A stretch of DNA of 64,000 nucleotides from Pilaira anomala (Eukaryota > Mucoromycota > Mucoromycetes > Mucorales > Mucoraceae): contig JAIXMQ010000031.1 in assembly GCA_025716855.1 (NCBI GenBank), positions 292,239 through 356,238 on the forward strand, written 5' to 3'. Numbering within the stretch: position 1 is the stretch's first letter; every line of letters starts with the position of its first letter. This document shows positions 35,697 to 47,145 of the stretch, in pieces. A program made the translations under genes and the position numbers. A model generated the notes under the pieces. It searched no databases. It was given only the letters and a program-made list of their open reading frames with translations, and had not been told where the DNA came from.

Positions 35697-36620
35697 TTGT
35701 GGACAATCAGTAATTAATGAGAAAAGACTTAGGGTTGATTTATTAGATAAAATAAAACTGAAAGAACTCTTCTAAACTAAAATAATAATCATCTTTTATA
35801 TCTTGAATATCCTGATGAGTTGTGTTTGAATAAGGACCATCTTTTTGATGGGTTTAAATGAATCTATACCCAACTCTTCTGCTTTTGAATAAGTACGTTC
35901 TACTCTTTCGAATTGACCATAAATAATTGTGGATCCTATCTACCCGATTGGATAACAACATATCTGGTTCCTGACTAAAGATCACCTTGTAATTACTTAC
36001 ATGGTTGTTATTAGTCTGGATTCCGTTGTTACAGATTTCATTGGTAAATGCGCATACTTTTAAATTGACAAGAACTATTTTTCTATCATACGACCTGATC
36101 AACCTTATTCTTAGATTGATATCATATTTTCCCAGTTTCGGGATAGAATTGACAGTTGCTGGGATAATCTTTATTCCAACAATGTTATTCTTTTTTATTT
36201 ATTTTGTAAACAAGTTATATAATATTACTATTTAATATTAATAGATTAATAATGTATTTTTGCCAGTAATAGCCGTTCTTACCCCAACACAAGGTAGCTA
36301 AGCTTGTATCGAGACTATTACCGGTAAATATCTCTTATTTTCTATTAATATGAATTGAGTATTTGCTTTATTTGTATTGTTTTATTCTCAATTATATTTT
36401 ATTATTTGATCTTGGTTTTTTACCATTGATCTTATTTTACGTCAATTTGTATATGCATTTGAATATAGAATATTTCCTTAGGTTCAAGATATTGATAATA
36501 ATATACAATGTTAAACATGTATATTATTATGAAGATATGTCGGGTTTTTATTATAATGTTTAGTTTATAACCCTGATCTACTTATATTTATAAGTAGAGA
36601 TGACGCAAATACGACAATAG
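35697..36620. mobile_element. 0.92 kb insertion present in only one palindrome arm
   Basis: In the right arm the sequence reads (inverted) ACATAGTAACTGTTACG without interruption. In the left arm the same site is split after ACATAG, and the insertion ends with AATAG before TAACTGTTACG, leaving a short TAG/ATAG duplication. There are no long terminal repeats and only a weak TTGT-G-type match between the ends. Class unknown; a precise deletion from the right arm would look the same. Confidence 0.6.
35738..36190 (-). pseudogene. Decayed gene fragment inside the insertion
   Basis: On minus, a coding-like stretch runs IVGIKIIPATVNSIPKLGKY, then YDRKIVLVNLKVCAFTNEIC, EPDMLLSNRVDR, a one-base shift, then GSTIIYGQFERVERTYSKAE with LGIDSFKPIK. 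A further A-run shift follows, then KDGPYSNTTHQDIQDIKDD and a stop near 35738. The register changes at about 35940 and 35845 mark it as decayed. I do not recognise the family. Confidence 0.4.
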
Positions 36621-39006
36621 TAACTGTTACGAAATAAATTTGATCTGATTGAGATTTTAACCAAATAGGAAAAAAAGAATCAGAATCACTCGAATATAAA
36701 AAAAAAAGTCATGCCACGTTAATCATATTTCTGTTACATTATGATACGATGGATTGCTTTTATTCATAAAACAGAATGTTCCAACGTATATTCCCCAACA
36801 ACAATTGTCTGTGTGAGACTTAGTTTATACACGTGTTTAAAAAAAAAAAAAAAACTCGTAACACAACGCACACAAAAATTAATGTATAGCGTCAAGAATA
36901 ACAATGATGCAATTTCCTTGATCTAATTAAAGTTAAAACCTTATACTATTCGATGTATTAGCCTAATTATAACTTAACTTGGTGAGGGTTATATCTAATG
37001 CGCCACAAAAATAATAATAATAAAACTGCTTTTTATAAGTGATGAACCAACAAAAAAGATCGAGACCCTTTCATTTTTACAGTAAAAAAAAAAAGGGCAC
37101 ATTCCTGCACACACACAAGGAAAATCAACACGTCTTTTTTTATTTTTTTAAAACAATCTTTCGTCGTTTATTGCATATTTTGCGCTACAGCAAAAATAAG
37201 GCACACACTTCTTTTTTTTTTTTCTCGCAGCATTTTATATAGGTCATTGAAATTAAACTTTTTGGTCATGCTATAAAAACAAAATACTTTTTTTTAGTAA
37301 GTGTGCTTCATTGTGTAATGACTCGTTTTGACGGATGGTGCGCGGATATTGAATCAAATCATGGGTGGTCTGTGTACTTTTTTTTTTTTTATTAAAAATA
37401 AATAAGGAGGGTGTGATTTCGTATCATGTTATATATTGCCATAAAGAAAGAAAGAAATAGTTAAACAGAAAAATATTGATTTTCATTGAGCTATACGTAT
37501 TACGCTAAAACAAACAAGCTGAAAACATAAAAAATTGTAATAACCTTTTTTGATATCTACCCGATCTGCGGAAAAGTTTTATAAAGTTTTTTCTTGTATT
37601 ACAGTTTAAAAAAAAAACACAGTTGAAAATTACGTAAATACATTTTGCGAAACCAATAAAAAAAAAGCCCCTCTTTTTAAAAAGTGTTACAAGTGTTGAG
37701 CTTTGCTTTAGTACTTTTTTTTTAAAAATCAGTATCTCTTTTGTAAATCCATAGGCAAGCAATAGGTTTTTTCTTTAAAATGGTTGGCTTCATTTTCCAT
37801 TTTCAGGCAAATAAACACAATCCTAAATAGACTTCGGTCCCCCCTCCCTCTTCTTTTTTTCAATTGATCTCTATATAACTACTCCGTTAACGACTAGTCC
37901 TTTCAGGAAGAGCTGAAAGTTTCTGTTCAGGATTAACAAAAGGCTTTGAGAATACCGTTTTTGAAAATTTTGCCTTTAAAATCAAACGTTTTGCTCTGGA
38001 CAAGATTATGCAGACGTTATCTCTCCCTTTCAAGATGGCTTTGTCAGTACATAAAGGAACTGACTGCGGTTGGTGGGATCTTTTTTTTTTTTTTTTTTTT
38101 ACCCTACTACAGACTTTGAAGGCCTCGAGAAACACAATTGAGTAGACAAAATGATGACAAAAACAGTAAGTTTCACCATGTAAAAATAAAATGTGTACAG
38201 AAGTGTGATCGTTAGAGAGGGGGGGGGGGTGAAGATTATGCACTTTTATCTAGTTAAAAACACAAAGTAAATATTAAAAAAAAATCAATTTTAATGTATT
38301 TAATCATATCTTTATTATGCTGCTTAATTGTGATCTGGTTTTATGTTCGACGGTCATTGATCCGTGATAAAATCATTTGGCACAATAAATAGAAACTGCA
38401 AAAAAAAAAAAAAAAAATTAAAAGTTAAATTATATGTGGCGTCCAAAAAAAAAAAGGAGATACTTGACTAAAATACACAAAATAGAGCGTACGAGAACCT
38501 ATAAAAAAAAAAGTCCATTAGATTTTTTTGACTACTTTTATATATATATATATATATATATATAATTCCACCGAAGTTTTCCTTCTAAATATAATTCTGT
38601 GGAAATACTGGTTTAACAGAACTAGAGAGGACGGCTTGATGCTAGCAATCTGCTTACCTTTAGTAGGCGTCGCTATTTTAAAGTTAAATTAATATTATTA
38701 CAAAGGACATTGCCTTAAGGATGACTTACAAACTTTTCCTGTTAAGCTTTGAAGAGCAATCTTCTCTATAAGCTTCTCGAAGTGGACTATTTTAGACATT
38801 AGTTATTTTTACATGGCCATTAACACTACAAAGAGTGTCAACTCCAGTTGCAGTATGAATGCTACGCGGTCTGCTGCCAGTCTTTCCAGCGATACCATAG
38901 AACTCAAATCAGTAACTGTTGCACAGGATTGAAGCATGATCATCAGCGATTCACTTCGCTACAGCAGACATTATTTCATCTCCTTTGGCAGAAGATGAGT
39001 CTAATT
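36621..39006. other. Unit B, non-coding part and faint frames
   Basis: About 2.4 kb without a supported gene. A minus-strand frame at 37887-38243 has a plausible C-terminal stretch (SKPFVNPEQKLSALPERTSR) that is disrupted in the mirrored arm near 49530-49730. The stretch at 38130-38420 is an old, diverged copy of 39640-39900 (shared ATTTAATCATAT and TTTTATGTTCGACG blocks), a degenerate direct repeat within B. A (TA)n run is at 38541-38563. Confidence 0.45.
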
Positions 39007-39445
39007 CTACTGTTGCTTCATCTTTGCAGCCTCTTCCAAAGCTTCCCTTTCAGCCTCTGTCAGATTTTTGTAAAGACAAAATAAGATTTCGGCAGTGAGT
39101 TTCTCTTCAATAGCAGGAGGAGCGATCTCTACCAGTATAAAAAAAAAAAAAAAAAAAAAAAAAACCCTTTAGTGAGCTGCATAAACATGGCTGGTGGGTT
39201 ATATTTACCGTGTTTCTTTTTTTCAACTCACAGAAAACATTGTAAGGGTTGACTTTACGAGTTATTTCAAACGGATCTTTTAAGTATGGTTTTAATAACT
39301 TGTGTTGAACATCCAATAAATAATCGACTGTGTAGCCTTTTTCTCTTAAGAACTGACAGAGTTCTTCGTCTTCTTTTTGACGGAGTGCAGCCTTTCTTTG
39401 AATAATTTGTAAAAATTCAGGAGCAAATATACTTTCAGAATCCAT
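39007..39445 (-). CDS. HMG-box-like small protein, left copy
   Basis: Two exons, 39209-39445 and 39007-39126, give 118 residues. The N-terminal half is charged (MDSESIFAPEFLQIIQRKAA). The C-terminal half, RKVNPYNVFCELKKRNT, then IAPPAIEEKLTAEILFCLYK and LTEAEREALEEAAKMKQQ, resembles the order of an HMG box (Asn-Pro-x-Asn-x-Phe, basic stretch, Pro, helix, Leu-Thr-x-x-Glu, Glu-x-Ala). The match is to a divergent, possibly short HMG domain and is judged by eye. The intron carries a 26-base T/A run. The mirrored copy at 48164-48603 encodes the same protein. Confidence 0.55.
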
Positions 39446-39925
39446 TTTATTTTTACTTTTGAATGAAAAAACGAAAAAGTAAGAAGAACCTCAAAGATCT
39501 GCCCAAAGTGCAAAATAGGCCATCATAATTATGGTGAGTCAAATCACGATAATAAAATTTTCTATAGTTTTAATAATTTATACAACAATATTCATTTGAG
39601 CTCATTATTATTATTTTTTTTTTTTTGAAGAAAGCCTTGAAAAACTCGATTGTAAATATCGAGATGACAGAAGCTGTATTTTATATAAGTAAAATGTTTA
39701 TATAGAAGAATGATCGTGAAATTATGCATTTATTCAACTCGTAAGATAACCAAAAAAAAAAAAAGGAGCCATCCTCATCACTTTAAATAAACTGCAATAG
39801 ATTTAATCATATGTTTATTATTTTGTTTAGTTGTGTGCTTGTTTTATGTTCGACGATTATTACTTTAATAAATAACAATTATTAAAAATTAAAAGCTAAA
39901 TTAATCCTGGTGATTATTACCATAG

Positions 39926-40043
39926 ATACAACTGAAATCAAATCTGCTGGCACCCCAGAAGCAGCCTCTGTTAGTGAAAAAAGCGAAGCACAAGAACATA
40001 AACAAGATGATGGCCACTCCGTTATGATTCTTTCTGACGATAG
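39926..40043 (+). other. Orphan exon-like segment
   Basis: A 118-base open segment is bounded by ACCATAG and AG|GTATAA. It encodes an acidic stretch (TTEIKSAGTPEAASVSEKSE, then AQEHKQDDGHSVMILSDD). Mirrored at 47566-47683 on minus. No partner exon was found, so it may be a relic. Confidence 0.3.
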
Positions 40044-41291
40044 GTATAATGATGAAAACAAATTTTGTTATGTCAACTTTCTTTAAAATAAAAAATTCAT
40101 TCATGCGAATATTCTGTTGTGTCTTTGAGACAATAGTTTATTATTATCATTAATCTCTAATCTTTTTCCCAAAATAAATTTATATATATATCTATATGTA
40201 CACACACTTATCTGATAATGCTTCCCTATCAGCTTGCATTTGCTTAAGGCGACTACTTTATTAAAATGATATATACCTTGAGTAATCTATATGAAGTCAT
40301 TATAATAGTTTAAGATCATCTTCAATTCAAGACCACAAAACCGTTTAAAATAACACACAATGGACGAAGTATAATAGTAGTTTAAAAAAGATTTAAGGAA
40401 TAAAAATAGAAAGGTTTATTTGCAAATATAAATACTTTCTATTGTCAACACTCAACGGTATTTGGTCAAGAGAAATATCTCGTACTATGTGCAGTACTTG
40501 ATTTGATATACCTCTCACAAGACAGAAAGTTTATATTATATACTTAATTTGAATGCTGTATGTATTCAACAAGTAGGCCTATATTCAAGCATTTATTCAA
40601 AGATACCATAGGTGTTAGTTTTCAATCATGTTTAGCCATGAGTAAAGACTTGCTTTTCTCTCCACCCGGAATTGTAATTTTTCATTTGTTGTATTCTGAC
40701 CATATCCGAGATGGTTTATTAGGTTAAATGATACAATATAATAGAATAACTATGCATTGTATGTTATTCAATCTACCATCGATGACCACACGCGTATACT
40801 ATGGAAACCATTATCGTTAAGAGGGAATAAGTATAGGAATTTCTTTGTAAAAGTTTTAACAAGTTGTTGATCAATCCACACGTGATACGAACAGCAATAA
40901 ATCTGCGATAAATTAAATACAGCTTTTAGGATATGTACCAAAACTTTTCTTTCTTTACTTGTTTGTAGCTAAATAAATGATTTAATCTCTATATACAAAA
41001 GAAGACTTCGGTTTCCATCGTTCCTTAATCTATTACAGGTATTATTATTATTTTAAAAAAGTCTTCACCTCTTACCAGTTCAACAACAACTACCCGATTA
41101 GCTCTTCTACATGTAAAGACAACATGGTTGAGTGATGGATGGATTGTTTGTTCATAAACACATGGACTCTTGAATTAAAATATGGGACAGGACAAGAGAA
41201 ACGGTTTTCTTGTTATAGTATAACAATATGATTATTCTTTTTAACTTTCGTCATTCGTGTACACACAGGTACTTCAAAAAAATAAAGAAAG

Positions 41292-41323
<32 letters not shown>

Positions 41324-41910
41324 AGAAAGAAGAAAAGACGCTGATAGAAGAGCATATTTATATATTTAAAAAGGACACATCAGTATACAAAAGTAAGAAG
41401 AGTAGTAGTATAATATGGTATTAGAAGCTATCAATCAACAACATTTTTGAAGATGGATTTAATCAAATAGAGAAGACACTGGTAATGATATGAATAGGAG
41501 GATACGTACTTGATAAAAGCTTCTATTAGTTGAGATAATCTTTACACAATTGGGTTTACTTTGAATAATAAACTGTGTCATAGTAATAGATATAAAATAC
41601 ATGCTGCTTTTGTTATCTGAGCTACGTTTCCTTGAATGTTTTTTGGATAAATTAAAATGCATGGAATCTCAACGACATTAGCTAATATGGATAAATTAAA
41701 ATGAAATGAACAACAGTCATCCATGAATCCTTTTCTTTTAGTTGCAATTAAATAAAAACAACTAGATGATGTATAGAACTTTTTTTTTTTTTTGTTTAAT
41801 CTTTAAGATTCTTTTTTTTTAACACACAAAAACCAGTTTAAATTATTTTTAATTAATTTTTTATTTACAAAATTTTTTTTTTATATACAAAGAAAAAAGA
41901 CAAGGGAGAC

Positions 41911-43515
41911 TTACAAAAGACGGTTTAAAAGTCTTCCCTTGCCTTTTTTCTTGTTTTTATTTTCTTCTTCTTCTTCTTCTTCTAAAGTTATAAACAGCAT
42001 TAGTAAACAATATATATATATCATGATAAGTTTAGCAAATTAATTCTTACCTTCTTTTTCAAATTTATCAAACAATGCTGCTAAAGCAGCATCGTTTGAT
42101 TTTTGCTTGTTAGGAATGAGTGGAATGGTGGAAGAAGAAGAAGAGGAAGAAGAAACAGATGGATTATGTGAAGGAGTGGTAAGGGGCATAGGGATTGGCA
42201 TAATAGTTGGTAAGGATGGTGATGGGGCAGAAGGAGTAGTAACATGCATAGAGGAAGGAATGGAATGGGTATTAGCCGGCAAGGCGGAAGAAACAACAGC
42301 AACAACAGGGACTCTATCTTCACCATTTTTGTCCTCTTCGATAGGAAAAGGTTGACTTTCTATCTTCATAGAAGCCAACCCATGACAGAGGTTATTAATC
42401 TCTTCCATTGAAACAAAGGGGACATTGAATTCAACATCCTCCATTGTTTCAATGGGGAGATTAATAACCTCCATCTTTCCTACCGAGAGGACATTTTCAT
42501 CTCCAACAGGAGAAAAGAGATCCAGATCCATGTCCTCAGAAAAAGAGGAGGAAAAAGAGGAGGAAAAGGAGGAGGAAAAAGAGGAGGAAGAAGCACCAGG
42601 AGCCAAACAAAAGGAATCACGGCCAACCAAGGAAAACGAGGAAGAAGCAGATTTCAAGAGATGTCTTGAGACTGATCTCAAGACACAACTTTTACTTCTC
42701 GGGCGAGGTTTCTCCACTCGACCAGATTTTACTGCTCTCAAAGTGGGAGAAGCAGTAACAGCACAGGAAGAAGTTTCTACTGGCGTAGTACCAGGCAAAG
42801 AAAAAGCAGCACCAGAAGCAACATCATCATCACCAAATGGCGTAGTAGCCAACAAAGAGTAATCATGGCCTACCTCCATAATTGATCTGGTGGCCAACCA
42901 CGACTCGAGAGATTTATCAGCCACGCTGATCGTTTTAAACCAGTGATTAGATGAGAATCGGTTTAAGTTACCGCTTTGCTCATTTGTAGGTGTAAACACC
43001 AGTTTTGGTAAAGACTTATAATTATCAAGTCGACCAGGATTATTCAAGTATAAACCATGACAATTACAAGAAGGACCACAAGAGCAACAACAAGCAACAG
43101 AAGAAGAACAACAACAAGCAACAGAAGACGAACAACAACAAGCGAGAGAAGAAGAAAGGTAAGCTCTAAACCTACTACTCATAAGAGCATAAGAAGACAT
43201 GTGTGACGAATATTTGTCACTATTGTCTATCTTATTGCAGATATTATTAGTAGTAGTAGTAGTAGTAGGAGGAGGAGGAGTAGAGATAGCAGTGGCGGGT
43301 ACCAAACCAGATAAATTATTATGGCTATTAGTATTAATAGCAGAGTCAGTGAGGCCAGAGGAAGAGGAAGCAGACAAAATAGGACGGCCAACAATTACAG
43401 CATTATAAGAAGATGAAGTAGTAGTATACAAATCACTATTTAAACTATTATTAGATTTCAAATTCAAGTAAAAATATACCAATTTTAACAAGTACAACTT
43501 ACTACAAACAAACAC
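41911..43515 (-). pseudogene. Serine-rich gene U3 (type beta), 5' end damaged
   Basis: Exon pieces 42051 to about 43515 and 41911-41981. The body matches U2, including the LVFTPTNEQSG and RSIMEVGHDYSLL blocks. Upstream, TGTTTGTTTGTA replaces the alpha sequence before the GTAAGT. From the conserved ATG neither splicing nor read-through keeps the frame: splicing leads to TAG, read-through to TAA. The long frame starts only at a GTG. The copy is probably not expressed as full protein unless another start is used. Confidence 0.5.
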
Positions 43516-44046
43516 TTTTCAAATATTACGAATAGAGCATCAATTATGATGGAGAGCATAATAAGCTGTTAAAAGAAATAAACTTTAGTACTTTATTAAC
43601 AACCATATCCTTTTAATATTTTACCATAATAGACATTTTGAAAATAAAATACGCGATGAAAAAGAGGGAGTAAAAAGGATTTTTTCAAAAGATAAGAATG
43701 TTTGTTATTTATACTTTTATGGGCCAATAAAATAAATTTCTGACAAGATCATCCTTTTTAAGAACTGCATATGCTAATAATTATAATATTGTTATCGTAA
43801 AAAGTTGTTTCAGCTACAATGTCATGTGCAGTTCCTAAAAAGGATGATCTTGTCAATGATTATAAGAAATTTATTTTATTGGCTCATAAAAGTATAAATA
43901 ACAAACATTCTTATCTTTTGAAAAAATCCTTTTTACCCCCTCTTTTTCATCGCGTATTTTATTTTCAAAATGTCTATTATGGTAAAATATTAAAAGGATA
44001 TGGTTGTTAATAAAGTACTAAAGTTTATTTCTTTTAACAGCTTATT

Positions 44047-45699
44047 ATGCTCTCCATCATAATTGATGCTCTATTCGTTATATTTGAAAAGTGTTGTTGC
44101 TTGTTGTAGTAAGTATACTTGTTAAAATTGGTATATTTTTACTTGAATTTGAAATCTAATAATAGTTTAAATAGTGATTTGTATACTACTACTTCATCTT
44201 CTTATAATACTGTAATTGTTGGCCGTCCTATTTTGTCTGCTTCCTCTTCCTCTTCTGGCCTCCTCACTGACCCTGCTATTAATACTAATAGCCATAATAA
44301 TTTATCTGGTTTGGTACCAACTACTGCTGCTATCTCTACTCCTCCTACTACTACTCCTCCTACTACTACTCCTCCTACTACTACTACTAATAATATCTGC
44401 AATAAGATAGACAATAGTGACAAATATTCGTCACACATGTCTTCTTTTGCTCTTATGAGTAGTAGGTTTAGAGCTTACCTTTCTTCTTCTCTCGCTTGTT
44501 GTTCGTCTTCTGTTGCCTGTTGTTGTTCTTCTGTTGTTGCTGGTTGTTGTGGTCCATCTTGTATTTGTACCACTTGTAACTGTCGTAGTTTATACTTGTA
44601 TAATAGTCCTGATCCACTTGATTATCTCAAGTATACACCTACTAATGATCAAAGTGCTGACTTGAACCAATTCTCGTTTGAACACTGGTTTAAAACAATC
44701 AGCATTGCTGATAAATCTCTTGAGTCGTGGTTGGCTACTACGCCATTTGGTGCTGTTGATTCTGGTGCTTTTTCATTGGCTAGTAATACGCCATTTGGTG
44801 ATGTTGCTTCTGGTGCTGCTTTTTCTTTGCCTGGTACTACTTCCTGTGTTGTTACTGCTTCTCGTACTTTGAGAGCAGTAAAATCTGGTCGAGTAGAGAA
44901 ACCTCGCCCGAGAGGTAAAAGTTGTGTCTTGAGATCAGTCTCAAGACATCTCTTGAAATCTGCTTCTTCCTCGTTTTCCTTGGTTGGCCGTGATTCCTTT
45001 TGTTTGGCTCCTGGTGCTTCTTCCTCCTCTTTTTCCTCCTCCTTTTCCTCCTCTTTTTCCTCCTCTTTTTCTGAGGACATGGATCTGGATCTCTTTTCTC
45101 CTGTTGGAGATGAAAATGTCCTCTCGGTAGGAAAGATGGAGGTTATTAATCTCCCCATTGAAACAATGGAGGATGTTGAATTCAATGTCCCCTTTGTTTC
45201 AATGGAAGAGATTAATAACCTCTGTCATGGGTTGGCTTCTATGAAGATAGAAAGTCAACCTTTTCCTATCGAAGAGGACAAAAATGGTGAAGATAGAGTC
45301 CCTGTTGTTGCTGTTGTTTCTTCCGCCTTGCCGGCTAATACCCATTCCATTCCTTCCTCTATGCATGTTACTACTCCTTCTGCCCCATCACCATCCTTAC
45401 CAACTATTATGCCAATCCCTATGCCCCTTACCACTCCTTCACATAATCCATCTGTTTCTTCTTCCTCTTCTTCTTCTTCCACCATTCCACTCATTCCTAA
45501 CAAGCAAAAATCAAACGATGCTGCTTTAGCAGCATTGTTTGATAAATTTGAAAAAGAAGGTAAGAATTAATTTGCTAAACTTATCATGATATATATATAT
45601 TGTTTACTAATGCTGTTTATAACTTTAGAAGAAGAAGAAGAAGAAGAAAATAAAAACAAGAAAAAAGGCAAGGGAAGACTTTTAAACCGTCTTTTGTAA
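44047..45699 (+). CDS. Serine-rich protein of unknown function, U4 (type alpha)
   Basis: Three exons, 44047-44108, 44166-45559 and 45629-45699, give 508 residues. It is the closest match to U1, sharing LYLYNSPDPLDYLKYTPTND and SLESWLATTPFGAVDSG. It differs by a longer Thr-Pro repeat (three TTTPP units rather than two), an extra SSSF unit in the Ser-Phe tract, one fewer Glu in the last exon, and single residues. First donor GTAAGT and acceptor AATAG fit in phase. Intact. From the basic segment onward (about residue 275) it is almost identical to all other copies. Confidence 0.6.
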
Positions 45700-46286
45700 G
45701 TCTCCCTTGTCTTTTTTCTTTGTATATAAAAAAAAAATTTTGTAAATAAAAAATTAATTAAAAATAATTTAAACTGGTTTTTGTGTGTTAAAAAAAAAGA
45801 ATCTTAAAGATTAAACAAAAAAAAAAAAAAGTTCTATACATCATCTAGTTGTTTTTATTTAATTGCAACTAAAAGAAAAGGATTCATGGATGACTGTTGT
45901 TCATTTCATTTTAATTTATCCATATTAGCTAATGTCGTTGAGATTCCATGCATTTTAATTTATCCAAAAAACATTCAAGGAAACGTAGCTCAGATAACAA
46001 AAGCAGCATGTATTTTATATCTATTACTATGACACAGTTTATTATTCAAAGTAAACCCAATTGTGTAAAGATTATCTCAACTAATAGAAGCTTTTATCAA
46101 GTACGTATCCTCCTATTCATATCATTACCAGTGTCTTCTCTATTTGATTAAATCCATCTTCAAAAATGTTGTTGATTGATAGCTTCTAATACCATATTAT
46201 ACTACTACTCTTCTTACTTTTGTATACTGATGTGTCCTTTTTAAATATATAAATATGCTCTTCTATCAGCGTCTTTTCTTCTTTCT

Positions 46287-46317
<31 letters not shown>

Positions 46318-47145
46318 CTTTCTTTATTTTTTTGAAGTACCTGTGTGTACACGAATGACGAAAGTTAAAAAGAATAATCATATTGTTATACTATAACAAG
46401 AAAACCGTTTCTCTTGTCCTGTCCCATATTTTAATTCAAGAGTCCATGTGTTTATGAACAAACAATCCATCCATCACTCAACCATGTTGTCTTTACATGT
46501 AGAAGAGCTAATCGGGTAGTTGTTGTTGAACTGGTAAGAGGTGAAGACTTTTTTAAAATAATAATAATACCTGTAATAGATTAAGGAACGATGGAAACCG
46601 AAGTCTTCTTTTGTATATAGAGATTAAATCATTTATTTAGCTACAAACAAGTAAAGAAAGAAAAGTTTTGGTACATATCCTAAAAGCTGTATTTAATTTA
46701 TCGCAGATTTATTGCTGTTCGTATCACGTGTGGATTGATCAACAACTTGTTAAAACTTTTACAAAGAAATTCCTATACTTATTCCCTCTTAACGATAATG
46801 GTTTCCATAGTATACGCGTGTGGTCATCGATGGTAGATTGAATAACATACAATGCATAGTTATTCTATTATATTGTATCATTTAACCTAATAAACCATCT
46901 CGGATATGGTCAGAATACAACAAATGAAAAATTACAATTCCGGGTGGAGAGAAAAGCAAGTCTTTACTCATGGCTAAACATGATTGAAAACTAACACCTA
47001 TGGTATCTTTGAATAAATGCTTGAATATAGGCCTACTTGTTGAATACATACAGCATTCAAATTAAGTATATAATATAAACTTTCTGTCTTGTGAGAGGTA
47101 TATCAAATCAAGTACTGCACATAGTACGAGATATTTCTCTTGACC

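Larger units (their letters stand above)
35563..40463 (+). repeat. B unit, left copy (left arm of the large palindrome)
   Basis: Inverted match to 47146-51124, from GTCCACGTTGATACCTGACC at the outer edge to the U' boundary. Long stretches agree base for base, with scattered substitutions and homopolymer-length changes. The left copy has an additional 0.92 kb (35697-36620). Together with U' it makes arms of about 8.2 kb (left) and 7.3 kb (right). Confidence 0.85.
40464..47145. repeat. U unit, second copy (inverted relative to the first)
   Basis: A beta gene on minus and an alpha gene on plus diverge from a spacer at about 43774-43822 that is the reverse complement of the first unit's spacer. 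Both outer ends are complete here (GGTCAAGAGAAATATCTCG at both edges), about 0.4 kb longer on the beta side than in the first unit. It forms the centre of the large palindrome. Confidence 0.85.
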
